A stretch of 10,571 nucleotides of DNA, taken from positions 1 to 10,571 of the forward strand of contig CALAKO010000115.1 of NCBI GenBank assembly GCA_937922955.1. The letters are read 5' to 3'. The notes under the pieces were generated by a model. The model did not search any database. It had not been told where the DNA came from and saw nothing but the letters and a program-made list of their open reading frames with translations. Position numbers and translations under genes: made by a program. Of this stretch, positions 1 through 8,773 are shown piece after piece; position 1 is the first letter of the stretch, and every line of letters begins with the position of its first letter. The stretch comes from an uncultured Peptococcaceae bacterium. GTDB taxonomy: Bacteria; Bacillota; Peptococcia; Peptococcales; Peptococcaceae.

Positions 1-575
1 AATGGACGGCGTGTCGAAATTTGTAGGTCGGGTGTCCAAATTTCCGGCAAGCGAAAATCGGTCGTTTCGTAGGGCAGCGTGTCGCCGACGAGCTGGCAGC
101 TGAAGCCGACTGCCAGAATGGTGCATTTTTGGGGCAGCTGCGGCAAGAAGCGGTCGTAATAACCGGCGCCGTAGCCGAGGCGTGTGCCATATGGGTCGAA
201 AAGTAAACCTGGCACTAGGCAAAAGTCGATGCTGTCAAGTGCAAGTGGCTCGGCGCTGTCTGGGGAAATTTCTTTTAAATGACCTAGAGTGGTGATCAGC
301 GGTGTCTCTGGTGTGTAACGACAAGCCTCCATCTGATGGTTTGGCAGACAGCGAGTGAGGGCAACGGTTTTGCCGCTGGCCCAAGCAGATTGAATGAGCG
401 AAGTGGTGTCCCATTCGCTGCCAAAACTAAGAAACAGTAAAACAGTGTTCGCGCGCTGCCAGCGTGGGTCTTTAAGGATGGCACGGGTGAGAGCGATGGT
501 TTGATACGTGCGTTCTTCACTATTTAATGCGCGACGCTGCTCTTTTCCGATGCTGCGCCATTGGTCTTTGGTCAT
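1..575 (-). CDS. 5-formyltetrahydrofolate cyclo-ligase (C-terminal end off the window)
   Basis: This enzyme performs the ATP-dependent conversion of 5-formyl-THF to 5,10-methenyl-THF in cytosolic one-carbon metabolism. Reading the minus strand from the ATG at 573-575 gives 191 open codons with no stop before the left edge. The start is MTKDQWRSIGKEQRRALN, with the basic N-terminal residues typical of the family. The family signature FDPYGTRLGYGAGYYDR lies at about residues 127-143, and the family C-terminal pattern LPYETTDFRLPEIWTP follows at about 167-182. Family members are usually about 180-200 residues, so the stop probably lies just beyond the edge. The start is fixed by a strong Shine-Dalgarno (AAGGAGGG on the minus strand, 582-589) 6 bases upstream. 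The gene is divergent from groES and has its own promoter. Often named fau, ygfA or yqgN; no symbol is assigned because naming varies. Confidence 0.93.
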   Translation of the reverse strand, partial: MTKDQWRSIGKEQRRALNSEERTYQTIALTRAILKDPRWQRANTVLLFLSFGSEWDTTSLIQSAWASGKTVALTRCLPNHQMEACRYTPETPLITTLGHLKEISPDSAEPLALDSIDFCLVPGLLFDPYGTRLGYGAGYYDRFLPQLPQKCTILAVGFSCQLVGDTLPYETTDFRLPEIWTPDLQISTRRP

Positions 576-596
576 AGCAATCCCTCCTTGACGTTC

Positions 597-625
597 AGTA
601 TAGCGTGAAATGGAATAGGTCGCAA
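597..625 (-). promoter_or_regulatory. Predicted sigma-A promoter of the 5-FTHF cyclo-ligase gene
   Basis: On the minus strand, a -35 TTGCGA (620-625) and a -10 TATACT (597-602) are separated by exactly 17 bases. The expected start of transcription, near 590, falls immediately before the Shine-Dalgarno, so the leader would be only about 15 bases. A short inverted repeat, CGCAA-gatt-TTGCG (621-634), overlaps the -35. Promoter function is inferred from sequence only. Confidence 0.6.
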
Positions 626-675
626 GATTTTGCGCGCTGACGAGTGAGAAATGATGAAAAAACGCAATTCACCTC

Positions 676-703
676 TTGAATTTTTCGGTGATTGTGTTAT
701 TAT
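676..703 (+). promoter_or_regulatory. Predicted sigma-A promoter of groES-groEL
   Basis: TTGAAT at 676-681 is a good -35, and TATTAT at 698-703 is a fair -10 with a 16-base spacer. The region around 698-708 is AT-rich and holds overlapping alternatives (TATATT at 701, TATTAT at 703), so the exact -10 is uncertain. Transcription would begin just ahead of or inside the CIRCE element, which fits repression by steric block. Confidence 0.6.
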
Positions 704-714
704 ATTATCAGTGA

Positions 715-741
715 TTAGCACTCGAACGTTTGGAGTGCTAA
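715..741 (+). promoter_or_regulatory. CIRCE operator (HrcA binding site)
   Basis: This is a perfect 9-9-9 inverted repeat: TTAGCACTC (715-723), a 9-base spacer (724-732), and GAGTGCTAA (733-741). It matches the established CIRCE consensus exactly. In known systems the HrcA repressor binds it, and HrcA activity depends on free GroEL, so chaperonin transcription rises when GroEL is titrated by unfolded proteins. It sits between the promoter and the groES Shine-Dalgarno, in the transcribed leader, as in most Bacillota. hrcA itself is not in the window. Confidence 0.97.
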
Positions 742-777
742 CAAGAAGATGAAATTATTTTTAGGAGGCACATATAT

Positions 778-1065
778 ATGAATATCAAACCATTGGGCGA
801 CAAGGTTGTCGTGAAACCAGCGAAAGTAGAAGAAAAGACTGAAAGCGGCATCATTCTGCCAGGATCTGCTCAGGAAAAACCACATCAAGGCACTGTTGTT
901 GCTGTTGGTCCTGGTGCTAGAGATGATAAAGGAAATCATATTCCACTTGATGTCAAAGAAGGCGATCGTGTCATCTATGGTAAGTTCGGTGGCGTGGATT
1001 TGAAATACGACAACGAAGAATACATTGTTCTTTCTGAAAAAGATATTCTTGTCGTTTTAGACTAA
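778..1065 (+). CDS. groES: Co-chaperonin GroES (Hsp10)
   Basis: This is the heptameric 10-kDa lid of the cytosolic GroEL chamber, which caps it during ATP-dependent protein folding. The 95-residue length is normal for the family. The N-terminal strand MNIKPLGDKVVVKP is followed by the mobile-loop region at about residues 16-33 (with SGIILPG), which contacts GroEL, and then by the conserved VVAVGPGARDDKGN stretch and the C-terminal EYIVLSEKDILVVLD strand. The ATG is preceded by AGGAGG (763-768) with a spacing of 9. It is the first gene of the CIRCE-controlled operon, 24 bases ahead of groEL. Confidence 0.98.
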   Translation: MNIKPLGDKVVVKPAKVEEKTESGIILPGSAQEKPHQGTVVAVGPGARDDKGNHIPLDVKEGDRVIYGKFGGVDLKYDNEEYIVLSEKDILVVLD

Positions 1066-1074
1066 TGATTTTAG

Positions 1075-2712
<1,638 letters not shown>

Positions 2713-2752
2713 TTTTATAGGTCCCATGGGATGGCGAAATCCCTATAGCCTA

Positions 2753-2761
2753 TGGTATAAT
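2753..2761 (+). promoter_or_regulatory. Predicted extended -10 promoter of mrp
   Basis: A TGG directly before a perfect TATAAT (2756-2761) forms an extended -10 element. No good -35 lies 16-18 bases upstream, which is tolerated in extended -10 promoters. Transcription would start near 2768, just before a 12-bp hairpin. This makes mrp its own unit rather than only a read-through product of groES-groEL. Confidence 0.6.
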
Positions 2762-2770
2762 AAAATAAAC

Positions 2771-2806
2771 CAACAAGCGGATTCCTTGGCGGCTATCCGC
2801 TTGTTG
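2771..2806 (+). repeat. Perfect 12-bp inverted repeat in the mrp leader
   Basis: CAACAAGCGGAT (2771-2782), a 12-base loop, and ATCCGCTTGTTG (2795-2806) form a perfect 12-bp stem. No immediate T-run follows; the nearest is five Ts at 2819-2823. A classical intrinsic terminator for groES-groEL is therefore unlikely, although weak attenuation is possible. Its position right after the predicted mrp start suggests a 5'-terminal RNA stem-loop or a DNA operator. Confidence 0.7.
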
Positions 2807-2846
2807 TGTTGTATCGACTTTTTCCTATGAAAGGGGTATGAGTGTT

Positions 2847-3701
2847 ATGAGTCAATGTGAAGGCTGCGCATCCGCCAGCTCCTGCGGCGGTTCCTGCCCA
2901 AGTGGTCAGGAAAAACAGCTGACGGAAGCCCAAAAACATACCAATATCAAAAATATTATTGTTGTCATGAGTGGGAAGGGTGGCGTTGGTAAATCCAGCT
3001 TCTCTTCTGTGCTCGCTATGGCGCTGCGTAAGCGTGGTTTTGAAGTCGGCTTGATGGACGCGGATATTACTGGACCAAGTATTCCAAAGCTGTTCGGGGT
3101 TAACCAGCAGCCAGCCATGGGCGAATATGGTATTGAACCAGTCAAGAGTAAATCTGGTATTTCTCTCATGAGCATGAACTTTTTGCTCCCTCACGACGAT
3201 GATCCAGTTGTTTGGCGTGGTGCGCTGATTACTGGAGTTGTTCAGCAGTTTATCACGGATGTCTGCTGGGGCGATTTGGACTATCTCGTTGTTGATATGC
3301 CACCAGGAACTGGTGATGTGCCATTGACCATCATGCAGAGCATGAAGGTTGGCGGTGTTCTCATGGTTACCACTCCGCAGGGACTGTCCAACATGGTTGT
3401 TCGCAAGGGGCTTAAAATGATCGAATTAATGAACGTACCAGCCCTTGGTCTTGCTGAAAACATGAGCTATGTGCGCTGCCCTAATTGCGATGAACGCATT
3501 AACGTATTTGGCGAAAGTCATGTTCAGGAAACCTGCGACAAGTTCCAGATTCCGCTCATTGGTCAATTCCCGCTCGATCCACACCTTGCAGAAATGGGTG
3601 ACGCCGGAGATATTGAAAGCTATGATGGTGAAGTGCTTACCTTGCTGACCGAAAGCCTTGATCCAATGCTCAAAGGTCTTGGCGAAGGTTTAATGGAATA
3701 A
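2847..3701 (+). CDS. mrp: Mrp/ApbC-type iron-sulfur cluster carrier ATPase
   Basis: This is a cytosolic P-loop ATPase of the Mrp/NBP35 family; characterised members bind a labile Fe-S cluster and pass it to apo-proteins. With the start at 2847 it is 284 residues. The deviant Walker A GKGGVGKS is at 43-50, followed by the DADITGPSIPKLFG segment and the DMPPGTGD Walker B region. The C-terminal CPNC (Cys 211 and 214) is the expected bridging-cluster motif, and four N-terminal cysteines (4, 7, 13, 17) form a CEGC...CGGSC cluster. An ATG at 2838 is in frame but lies one base after the Shine-Dalgarno AAGGGG (2831-2836); the ATG at 2847 is 10 bases away and is the better start. It has its own promoter and terminator. 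The specific target proteins cannot be inferred. Confidence 0.93.
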   Translation: MSQCEGCASASSCGGSCPSGQEKQLTEAQKHTNIKNIIVVMSGKGGVGKSSFSSVLAMALRKRGFEVGLMDADITGPSIPKLFGVNQQPAMGEYGIEPVKSKSGISLMSMNFLLPHDDDPVVWRGALITGVVQQFITDVCWGDLDYLVVDMPPGTGDVPLTIMQSMKVGGVLMVTTPQGLSNMVVRKGLKMIELMNVPALGLAENMSYVRCPNCDERINVFGESHVQETCDKFQIPLIGQFPLDPHLAEMGDAGDIESYDGEVLTLLTESLDPMLKGLGEGLME

Positions 3702-3710
3702 TTGAAAATT

Positions 3711-3743
3711 AATCCCACATGCTTAGCGTGTGGGATTTTCTGT
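3711..3743 (+). terminator. Intrinsic terminator of mrp
   Basis: A stem formed by AATCCCACATGC (3711-3722) and GCGTGTGGGATT (3726-3737), with loop TTA and one G-T pair, is followed by TTC and TGTTT. It begins 9 bases after the mrp stop. Confidence 0.88.
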
Positions 3744-3797
3744 TTGCTGACGTAACATGGAAAAAGTTACAGTCTTAAATTTAGCTGAAATATGACC

Positions 3798-3826
3798 TTG
3801 TATGATTGTAAATCTTTTGCTACTAT
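3798..3826 (+). promoter_or_regulatory. Predicted promoter of asnB
   Basis: A -35 TTGTAT (3798-3803), a 17-base spacer, and a -10 TACTAT (3821-3826) preceded by TGC (an extended -10 feature) are present. The leader would be about 88 bases. It contains two GTGGAA direct repeats exactly 10 bases apart (3844-3849 and 3854-3859) and a possible AAACAC/GTGTTT pairing. No known riboswitch or T-box was recognised. Confidence 0.55.
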
Positions 3827-3921
3827 AGATTGGTGAAAAACACGTGGAACGTTGTGGAAGCCAAGTGTTTGATAGTTTACAATAAGTTGATTCTGATCTA
3901 GTACAGAGGGGAATTTTCATT

Positions 3922-5781
3922 ATGTGTGGATTTGTAGGATATTTGCCTGGTCGAGAAGGCCAGACGCTTAATCATAGCGAAACGATTCAATCAATGATGG
4001 ATGTGATCCAGCATCGTGGGCCAGACAGTGGAGGATATCATGTTGCTGATGGTGCCGTGCTGGGCTTTCGTCGCCTGACCATCATCGATCTTAGTGATGC
4101 CGGCAACCAGCCGTTGTTTGATGAGAGCGGCCGTTATACGCTGGTGTTCAATGGAGAAATTTACAATCACAAAGACATTCGTGCTGAGCTTGAAGAGAAG
4201 GGTTATCATTTTAAGTCCCATACCGACAGTGAAGTGCTTGTTCATGGTTACGCGGAATGGAGAGAAGGCATTCTCGATAAAGTGCGCGGCATGTTTGCCT
4301 TTGCAATCTGGGACGATCAGGAAAAGAGCCTGTTTTTGGCGCGTGATATGTTTGGCATTAAGCCGCTGTATTATGGGAAAGCGTCGAATGACGGCACATT
4401 CTTCTTTGGCTCGGAAATAAAAAGCTTCTTACCGCATCCATCCTTCGTGAAAGCGGTTAATAAAAATGCGGTGCTGCCTTATTTGACCTTCCAGTATCCG
4501 GTAACGCGTGAAACATTTTTTGATAATATTTTCAAATTAGAGCCGGGGACCTGGATGCGTGTTGAAGCGGATGGACACATGACTCGCAAACGTTATTGGG
4601 ATTTTGAATTTGATGCGAGCGATGAACCGCTGGAAAACTATATTCAGCAGATTTCAGAGGTGCTGAAGGATTCGGTGAAGGTGCATAAGATTGCGGATGT
4701 GCCTGTTGGTGCATTTTTGTCTGGCGGTATCGATTCCAGCTATATTACGGCGCTGTTTAAGCCAGAAAATACCTTTTCAGTGGGATTTGCGGACTATGAG
4801 GGTCGCTTTAATGAAACAGATTTAGCACGTCGTTTGTCAGAGATCTTGGGATTCAATCACCACATTCGTTTGGTTAGTGCCGATGATTTCTTTGATGCGC
4901 TGCCGGATATTCAGTACCATCTCGATGAACCACAGTCCAACTTGTCGACGGTACCGCTGTATTTTCTGACCAAGCTGGCCAGTGAACATGTAACAGTCGT
5001 TCTTTCCGGCGAAGGAGCCGATGAGCTTTTTGGCGGTTACGAAAGTTATATGCGCACGCCGCATTTGAAGCTGTACGACCGATTTGTTCCACAAAAGCTG
5101 CGTCGTGGACTGTGCCAGGTGGCAAGAAATCTGCCAGACAACCGTCTGACCAGTTTGATGGTGCGTGGCGGTCAAACGCCGGAAGAATATTTTATCGGGC
5201 AGGCAAAGGTGTTTCCAGAAAAGGAAGCGCGTGCAGTGCTGAAGCCGGAATTCCGCAATGGCATTGCTGTGAAAGAATTGACGGCACCAGTATACCAATC
5301 AGTGAAAGACAAGGACGATGTCACAAAGATGATGACTGTTGACATGCGTCTGTGGCTGCCGGGTGACATTTTGCTGAAAGCCGATAAGATGAGTTCGGCG
5401 CATTCTTTGGAATTGCGTGTGCCGTTCTTGGATAAAGAGGTTATGAAGGTGGCCGAAAAAGTGCCGACCAAGTATCGCATTAAAGATGGCCTGAGTAAAT
5501 ATGCGTTGCGCAAAGCAGCGCTGGCAGAATTGCCGGAAGAATGGGCGCGCCGTCCGAAAAATGGATTTCCAGTACCAATCCGCGACTGGTTGCGTCAGGA
5601 AAAATATTATAATTATGTCAAAGAGATCTTTGAGTCGCCAGAAGCTGGTATCTTCTTTGATCAGGAACGTCTCTTGGGGTATCTTGATGAACACTATCAG
5701 GGAAAAGCCATGCGTCAGCGCTACATTTACACGGCGATGTCTTTGATTCTCTGGTATCGCGAATATTTTATCAAACGTTGA
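3922..5781 (+). CDS. asnB: Asparagine synthetase, glutamine-hydrolysing
   Basis: This cytosolic enzyme makes asparagine from aspartate, ATP and glutamine-derived ammonia. The chain begins MCGFVGY, so Cys2, exposed after Met removal, is the class II glutaminase nucleophile. The glutaminase domain spans roughly residues 2-200, with HRGPDSGG and FNGEIYNH substrate motifs. The synthetase domain carries the PP-loop SGGIDSS at 267-273 and LSGEGADELFGGY at 361-373. The 619-residue length is typical of the AsnB forms common in Bacillota. The start has GAGGGG (3906-3911) at a 10-base spacing. It is flanked by its own promoter and by terminators on both sides, so it appears to be monocistronic. Some members of this family amidate cell-wall or other substrates instead of free aspartate; the sequence does not exclude that. 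Confidence 0.94.
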   Translation: MCGFVGYLPGREGQTLNHSETIQSMMDVIQHRGPDSGGYHVADGAVLGFRRLTIIDLSDAGNQPLFDESGRYTLVFNGEIYNHKDIRAELEEKGYHFKSHTDSEVLVHGYAEWREGILDKVRGMFAFAIWDDQEKSLFLARDMFGIKPLYYGKASNDGTFFFGSEIKSFLPHPSFVKAVNKNAVLPYLTFQYPVTRETFFDNIFKLEPGTWMRVEADGHMTRKRYWDFEFDASDEPLENYIQQISEVLKDSVKVHKIADVPVGAFLSGGIDSSYITALFKPENTFSVGFADYEGRFNETDLARRLSEILGFNHHIRLVSADDFFDALPDIQYHLDEPQSNLSTVPLYFLTKLASEHVTVVLSGEGADELFGGYESYMRTPHLKLYDRFVPQKLRRGLCQVARNLPDNRLTSLMVRGGQTPEEYFIGQAKVFPEKEARAVLKPEFRNGIAVKELTAPVYQSVKDKDDVTKMMTVDMRLWLPGDILLKADKMSSAHSLELRVPFLDKEVMKVAEKVPTKYRIKDGLSKYALRKAALAELPEEWARRPKNGFPVPIRDWLRQEKYYNYVKEIFESPEAGIFFDQERLLGYLDEHYQGKAMRQRYIYTAMSLILWYREYFIKR

Positions 5782-5785
5782 TGAG

Positions 5786-5816
5786 AAACCTCTCCGCTGG
5801 CTGCGGAGAGGTTTTT
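5786..5816 (+). terminator. Intrinsic terminator of asnB
   Basis: A perfect 12-bp stem, AAACCTCTCCGC (5786-5797) with GCGGAGAGGTTT (5803-5814), and a 5-base loop; the 3' arm runs into a five-T tract (5812-5816). It begins 5 bases after the asnB stop codon. Confidence 0.92.
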
Positions 5817-5839
5817 GTATACGTGATGGTGGATGGTGT

Positions 5840-5868
5840 TTGCCATTGACGGGTGAATCTGTCATAAT
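5840..5868 (+). promoter_or_regulatory. Predicted sigma-A promoter of the GIY-YIG/polA/mutM/coaE operon
   Basis: The -35 TTGCCA (5840-5845) and the -10 CATAAT (5863-5868) each match consensus at 5 of 6 positions and are separated by 17 bases. The start of transcription would be near 5875, leaving a very short leader that begins with or just before the Shine-Dalgarno. It lies directly after the asnB terminator. Confidence 0.65.
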
Positions 5869-5888
5869 AATGGGATGGAGGGGTGACA

Positions 5889-6161
5889 ATGGGCGAACAT
5901 TATACGTATCTTGTGCAATGCGCGGACGGCAGCTATTATTGCGGCTATTCAACAGACCCGGTGGCACGCGCAGCGACGCACAACAGTGGACGAGGGGCAA
6001 AATATACACGTGCTCGTCGGCCGGTTACCCTGGTATATACTGAACAATTTGCTACTAAGGAAGCGGCTATGTCGCGAGAGTGGCATATGAAACGTATGAG
6101 TCACCAAGCTAAGGAAGCGCTGGTGATGGCGTATCAAAAAGAGAGAAAGGACGTTTTATGA
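5889..6161 (+). CDS. GIY-YIG domain nuclease-like protein (UPF0213/YhbQ type)
   Basis: This is a 90-residue single-domain protein of the GIY-YIG superfamily, resembling the small YhbQ-like group for which a nuclease role is assumed but poorly defined. The GIY half appears as YTYLVQC (residues 5-11) and the YIG half as YYCG (16-19). Arg27, His31 and the GRGAKYTR stretch (34-41) follow, and Glu64 in SREWHMKRM is the likely metal-binding glutamate, so the catalytic set looks intact. A GTG at 5883 is in frame but abuts the Shine-Dalgarno GGAGGG (5877-5882); the ATG at 5889 has 6-base spacing and is preferred. Its TGA overlaps the polA ATG by 4 bases (ATGA), which implies translational coupling. 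It leads an operon of DNA repair genes, hinting at a nucleic-acid role. The function is inferred only. Confidence 0.88.
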   Translation: MGEHYTYLVQCADGSYYCGYSTDPVARAATHNSGRGAKYTRARRPVTLVYTEQFATKEAAMSREWHMKRMSHQAKEALVMAYQKERKDVL

Positions 6162-8773
6162 GTACTCTGTTAATGATAGATGGAAACAGCATGGCCAATC
6201 GCGCCTACTACGGTGTGCCGCGATTGACCAATGCCAAAGGCGTGCCGACCAATGCGGTGTTTGGTTTCTTAAATACTTTGCAGGCCGTGGTTGAACGGTT
6301 CAAGCCGGATGAGCTTTTTGTGGCCTTTGACATCAGCAAGAAGGTGTTTCGTCATGAACGTTTTGCTGACTATAAGGGCACGCGCACGGGCATGCCAGAG
6401 GATTTGCTGACGCAAATGCCTTTAATCAAAGAGGCACTGAAGCATATGAATATTGAAACATTTGGTCTGGAAGGTTATGAGGCCGACGATATCATTGGCA
6501 CAATGAGCGTGCACAACAGTGCGCTGGGCAATGAAAGTATTATTTTGAGCGGTGATAGAGACCTGTTTCAGCTGGTCAGCGACCATGTCACGGTGTGCTT
6601 TCCAAAAAGCAAGGGCGCTGATATGGAACTGGTGACGCCGGAATTTCTGCAGGACGCTTACGGCCTTACACCGCAAATGGTCATTGAAATGAAGGGGTTG
6701 ATGGGGGACAAGAGCGATAATATCCCAGGCATCAGCGGCGTTGGCGAAAAAACGGCAAAAAAACTTCTGGATGATTATGGCAGTGTAGAAAACCTTTATG
6801 CCCATGTGGAAGATTTTAAGGGCAAAAAGCTTTACGACAAGTTGATGGATGGAAAAGAGGATGCTTTCCTAAGCAGAGAGTTGGCGACGATCAAATGCGA
6901 TGTGCCAATTGACTTTGAGGCGTTGGATTTTACCTATGATCAACCAGATGTTGTGGCGTTGACATCGTTCTATAAAGAGCTAGGGTTGACCAAGCTTTTA
7001 CGCAAGCTGGAAGCGGAATTTGGCACAACGACCTTGGAAGATGCAGTCCCTCAGCCAGCACCTGTGCTGCAAGGGGAAGAGTGCCCGGATCTTGAAACGG
7101 CAATCGCGCACTTATCGGCCATTGACAGTGAGCGTTGCGTGATGGTGTGTGAAGTGGGGGACGATAAAGTACCGGTTCGTTTTTCCTGGCGCGCCAATGG
7201 TGAAAATCGTACGGTTGCTTTGGCGGATCGTATGGCCTGGGATCGTTTGGTGGATGCTTTGGATGCTCTCTTTGAAAAAGGGAAAACGATGGTGCTCACA
7301 GACGATGCCAAGAAACTGGCTCATGCCTTGCTTTTAGCAGGTTGTATGACCGAACAGGTGAAATTTGATGTGGTGCTCAGTGACTATCTGTTGCAGCCGG
7401 AAGGTGGAGAACACGATGTGCACCGTGCTGGTGAAATCTATCTGGGTAAAACTTTGCCGGAAGCAGAAATGGAACGCATCTATGCAACGTTGGAAATCAT
7501 TGAGGACGTGTATCCAATCATGCGTTCAAAAATGGCTGAAGGCGGCTGTCTGAACTTGTATTTGGAAGTGGAGCTGCCATTGGCGTGGATTCTCGCACAA
7601 ATGGAAATTGTTGGGGTGCGTGTAGATACGCCGTACCTGGAAAAGCTGCAGGTGGAATTCGATGAGCGCATACGTACCATAGAGAAAGATATTGAAATCA
7701 TGGCTGGCGAGCCGATTAATCCAAATTCGCCGAAACAGCTGGGACATATTTTGTTTGAAGTGTTGGAGCTGCCCGTGGTTAAAAAGACCAAGACGGGCTA
7801 TTCCACCAGTGCCGAAGTTCTGGAAACTTTGCGTGACAATCATCCGATCGTTGGTCGTGTGCTGGATTACCGTCAGCTAGCCAAGCTTAAAAGCACCTAT
7901 GTTGATGGGCTGTTGAAACTGGTTGATGAATACGATCGCGTGCATACCTCGTTTAATCAAACGGTTACAGCCACAGGGCGTTTGTCCAGCACAGCGCCGA
8001 ACCTGCAGAATATTCCGGTGCGAACGGAAGAAGGAAAGCGTATTCGCCGCGCCTTTATTCCGATTGAAAAGAAAAATCTTCTGATCAGCGCCGACTATTC
8101 GCAGATTGAACTGCGCGTGCTGGCTCATCTCAGTGGTGACGATATGTTGATGCAGGCTTTCTTGAAGGGCGAAGACATTCATCGTCGCACTGCGTCCGAG
8201 GTTTTCCATGTGCCAATGGAAGAAGTTACAGCAGATCAGCGCCGAACTGCGAAAGCTGTCAATTTTGGCATCATCTATGGCCAAACTGATTTCGGCCTGT
8301 CCAAAGAACTAGGAATCAGCCGACGCGAGGCGCAGGCCTATATTGACCTTTATTTTTCACGTTATCCATTGGTGCAGACGTTTATCAATGACACGATTGC
8401 CCATGCACGGGAAGTCGGTTATGTAACCACCATGCTGGGACGCCGCCGTTATATTAAAGACATCAATAGCCGCAATCGTAATTTGCGTCAATTTGCGGAA
8501 CGTACGGCTGTTAATTCACCGATCCAGGGCACTGCTGCCGACATCATTAAATTGGCCATGCTGCGCTGCGATCAGGCATTGGAGGATAATCATATTGATG
8601 CAAAAATGCTTTTGCAGGTGCACGACGAACTGATTTTTGAGGTGTCTCGCGAAGATGCTATGGTGCTCAGCCAGGTTGTGCGCAAATGCATGGAGGAAGC
8701 GGTGAAACTGACTGTGCCATTAAAAGTGGACTTCAAAGCAGGCTTTAACTGGCAGGAAATGGAGAAAATCTGA
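6158..8773 (+). CDS. polA: DNA polymerase I
   Basis: This enzyme performs gap filling and RNA-primer removal during replication and excision repair. The 5'-nuclease domain covers about residues 1-290, with MIDGNS (Asp8), FDISKK (Asp58), EADD (108-111), SGDRD (131-135) and the helix-hairpin region GDKSDNIPGISGVGEKTA (183-200). The central domain (about 310-470) resembles a 3'-5' exonuclease but reads MVCEVGD near 329-335, so the first catalytic Asp is missing, and the other two exonuclease motifs are not recognisable. The polymerase domain shows motif A ADYSQIELR (Asp646), motif B RRTAKAVNFGIIYG (695-708) and motif C VHDEL (Asp823). The 871-residue length is typical of Bacillota Pol I. AAAGGA (6146-6151) lies 6 bases before the ATG. 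It overlaps the upstream gene by 4 bases and mutM by 1. Confidence 0.98.
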   Translation: MSTLLMIDGNSMANRAYYGVPRLTNAKGVPTNAVFGFLNTLQAVVERFKPDELFVAFDISKKVFRHERFADYKGTRTGMPEDLLTQMPLIKEALKHMNIETFGLEGYEADDIIGTMSVHNSALGNESIILSGDRDLFQLVSDHVTVCFPKSKGADMELVTPEFLQDAYGLTPQMVIEMKGLMGDKSDNIPGISGVGEKTAKKLLDDYGSVENLYAHVEDFKGKKLYDKLMDGKEDAFLSRELATIKCDVPIDFEALDFTYDQPDVVALTSFYKELGLTKLLRKLEAEFGTTTLEDAVPQPAPVLQGEECPDLETAIAHLSAIDSERCVMVCEVGDDKVPVRFSWRANGENRTVALADRMAWDRLVDALDALFEKGKTMVLTDDAKKLAHALLLAGCMTEQVKFDVVLSDYLLQPEGGEHDVHRAGEIYLGKTLPEAEMERIYATLEIIEDVYPIMRSKMAEGGCLNLYLEVELPLAWILAQMEIVGVRVDTPYLEKLQVEFDERIRTIEKDIEIMAGEPINPNSPKQLGHILFEVLELPVVKKTKTGYSTSAEVLETLRDNHPIVGRVLDYRQLAKLKSTYVDGLLKLVDEYDRVHTSFNQTVTATGRLSSTAPNLQNIPVRTEEGKRIRRAFIPIEKKNLLISADYSQIELRVLAHLSGDDMLMQAFLKGEDIHRRTASEVFHVPMEEVTADQRRTAKAVNFGIIYGQTDFGLSKELGISRREAQAYIDLYFSRYPLVQTFINDTIAHAREVGYVTTMLGRRRYIKDINSRNRNLRQFAERTAVNSPIQGTAADIIKLAMLRCDQALEDNHIDAKMLLQVHDELIFEVSREDAMVLSQVVRKCMEEAVKLTVPLKVDFKAGFNWQEMEKI

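Noticed and set aside
588..616. Plus-strand promoter TTGACG-N17-TGGAAT upstream of groES
   Set aside because: The -10 is poor, and the hexamer lies in the Shine-Dalgarno and promoter region of the divergent gene. The pair at 676-703 is better placed relative to CIRCE.
2771..2823. Classical intrinsic terminator after groEL
   Set aside because: The stem is strong, but the next T-run is 12 bases further on. A weak or partial role remains possible, so it is listed as an inverted repeat.
2838..2846. Upstream ATG for mrp
   Set aside because: It sits one base after the AAGGGG Shine-Dalgarno, too close for initiation. The ATG at 2847 is better spaced.
5883..5888. GTG start two codons upstream for the GIY-YIG gene
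   Set aside because: It directly abuts the GGAGGG Shine-Dalgarno. The ATG at 5889 has normal spacing.
5299..6009. A 236-codon open frame on the minus strand spanning the end of asnB and the GIY-YIG gene
   Set aside because: It overlaps two convincing genes and would read back through the asnB terminator region. The protein has no recognisable features.
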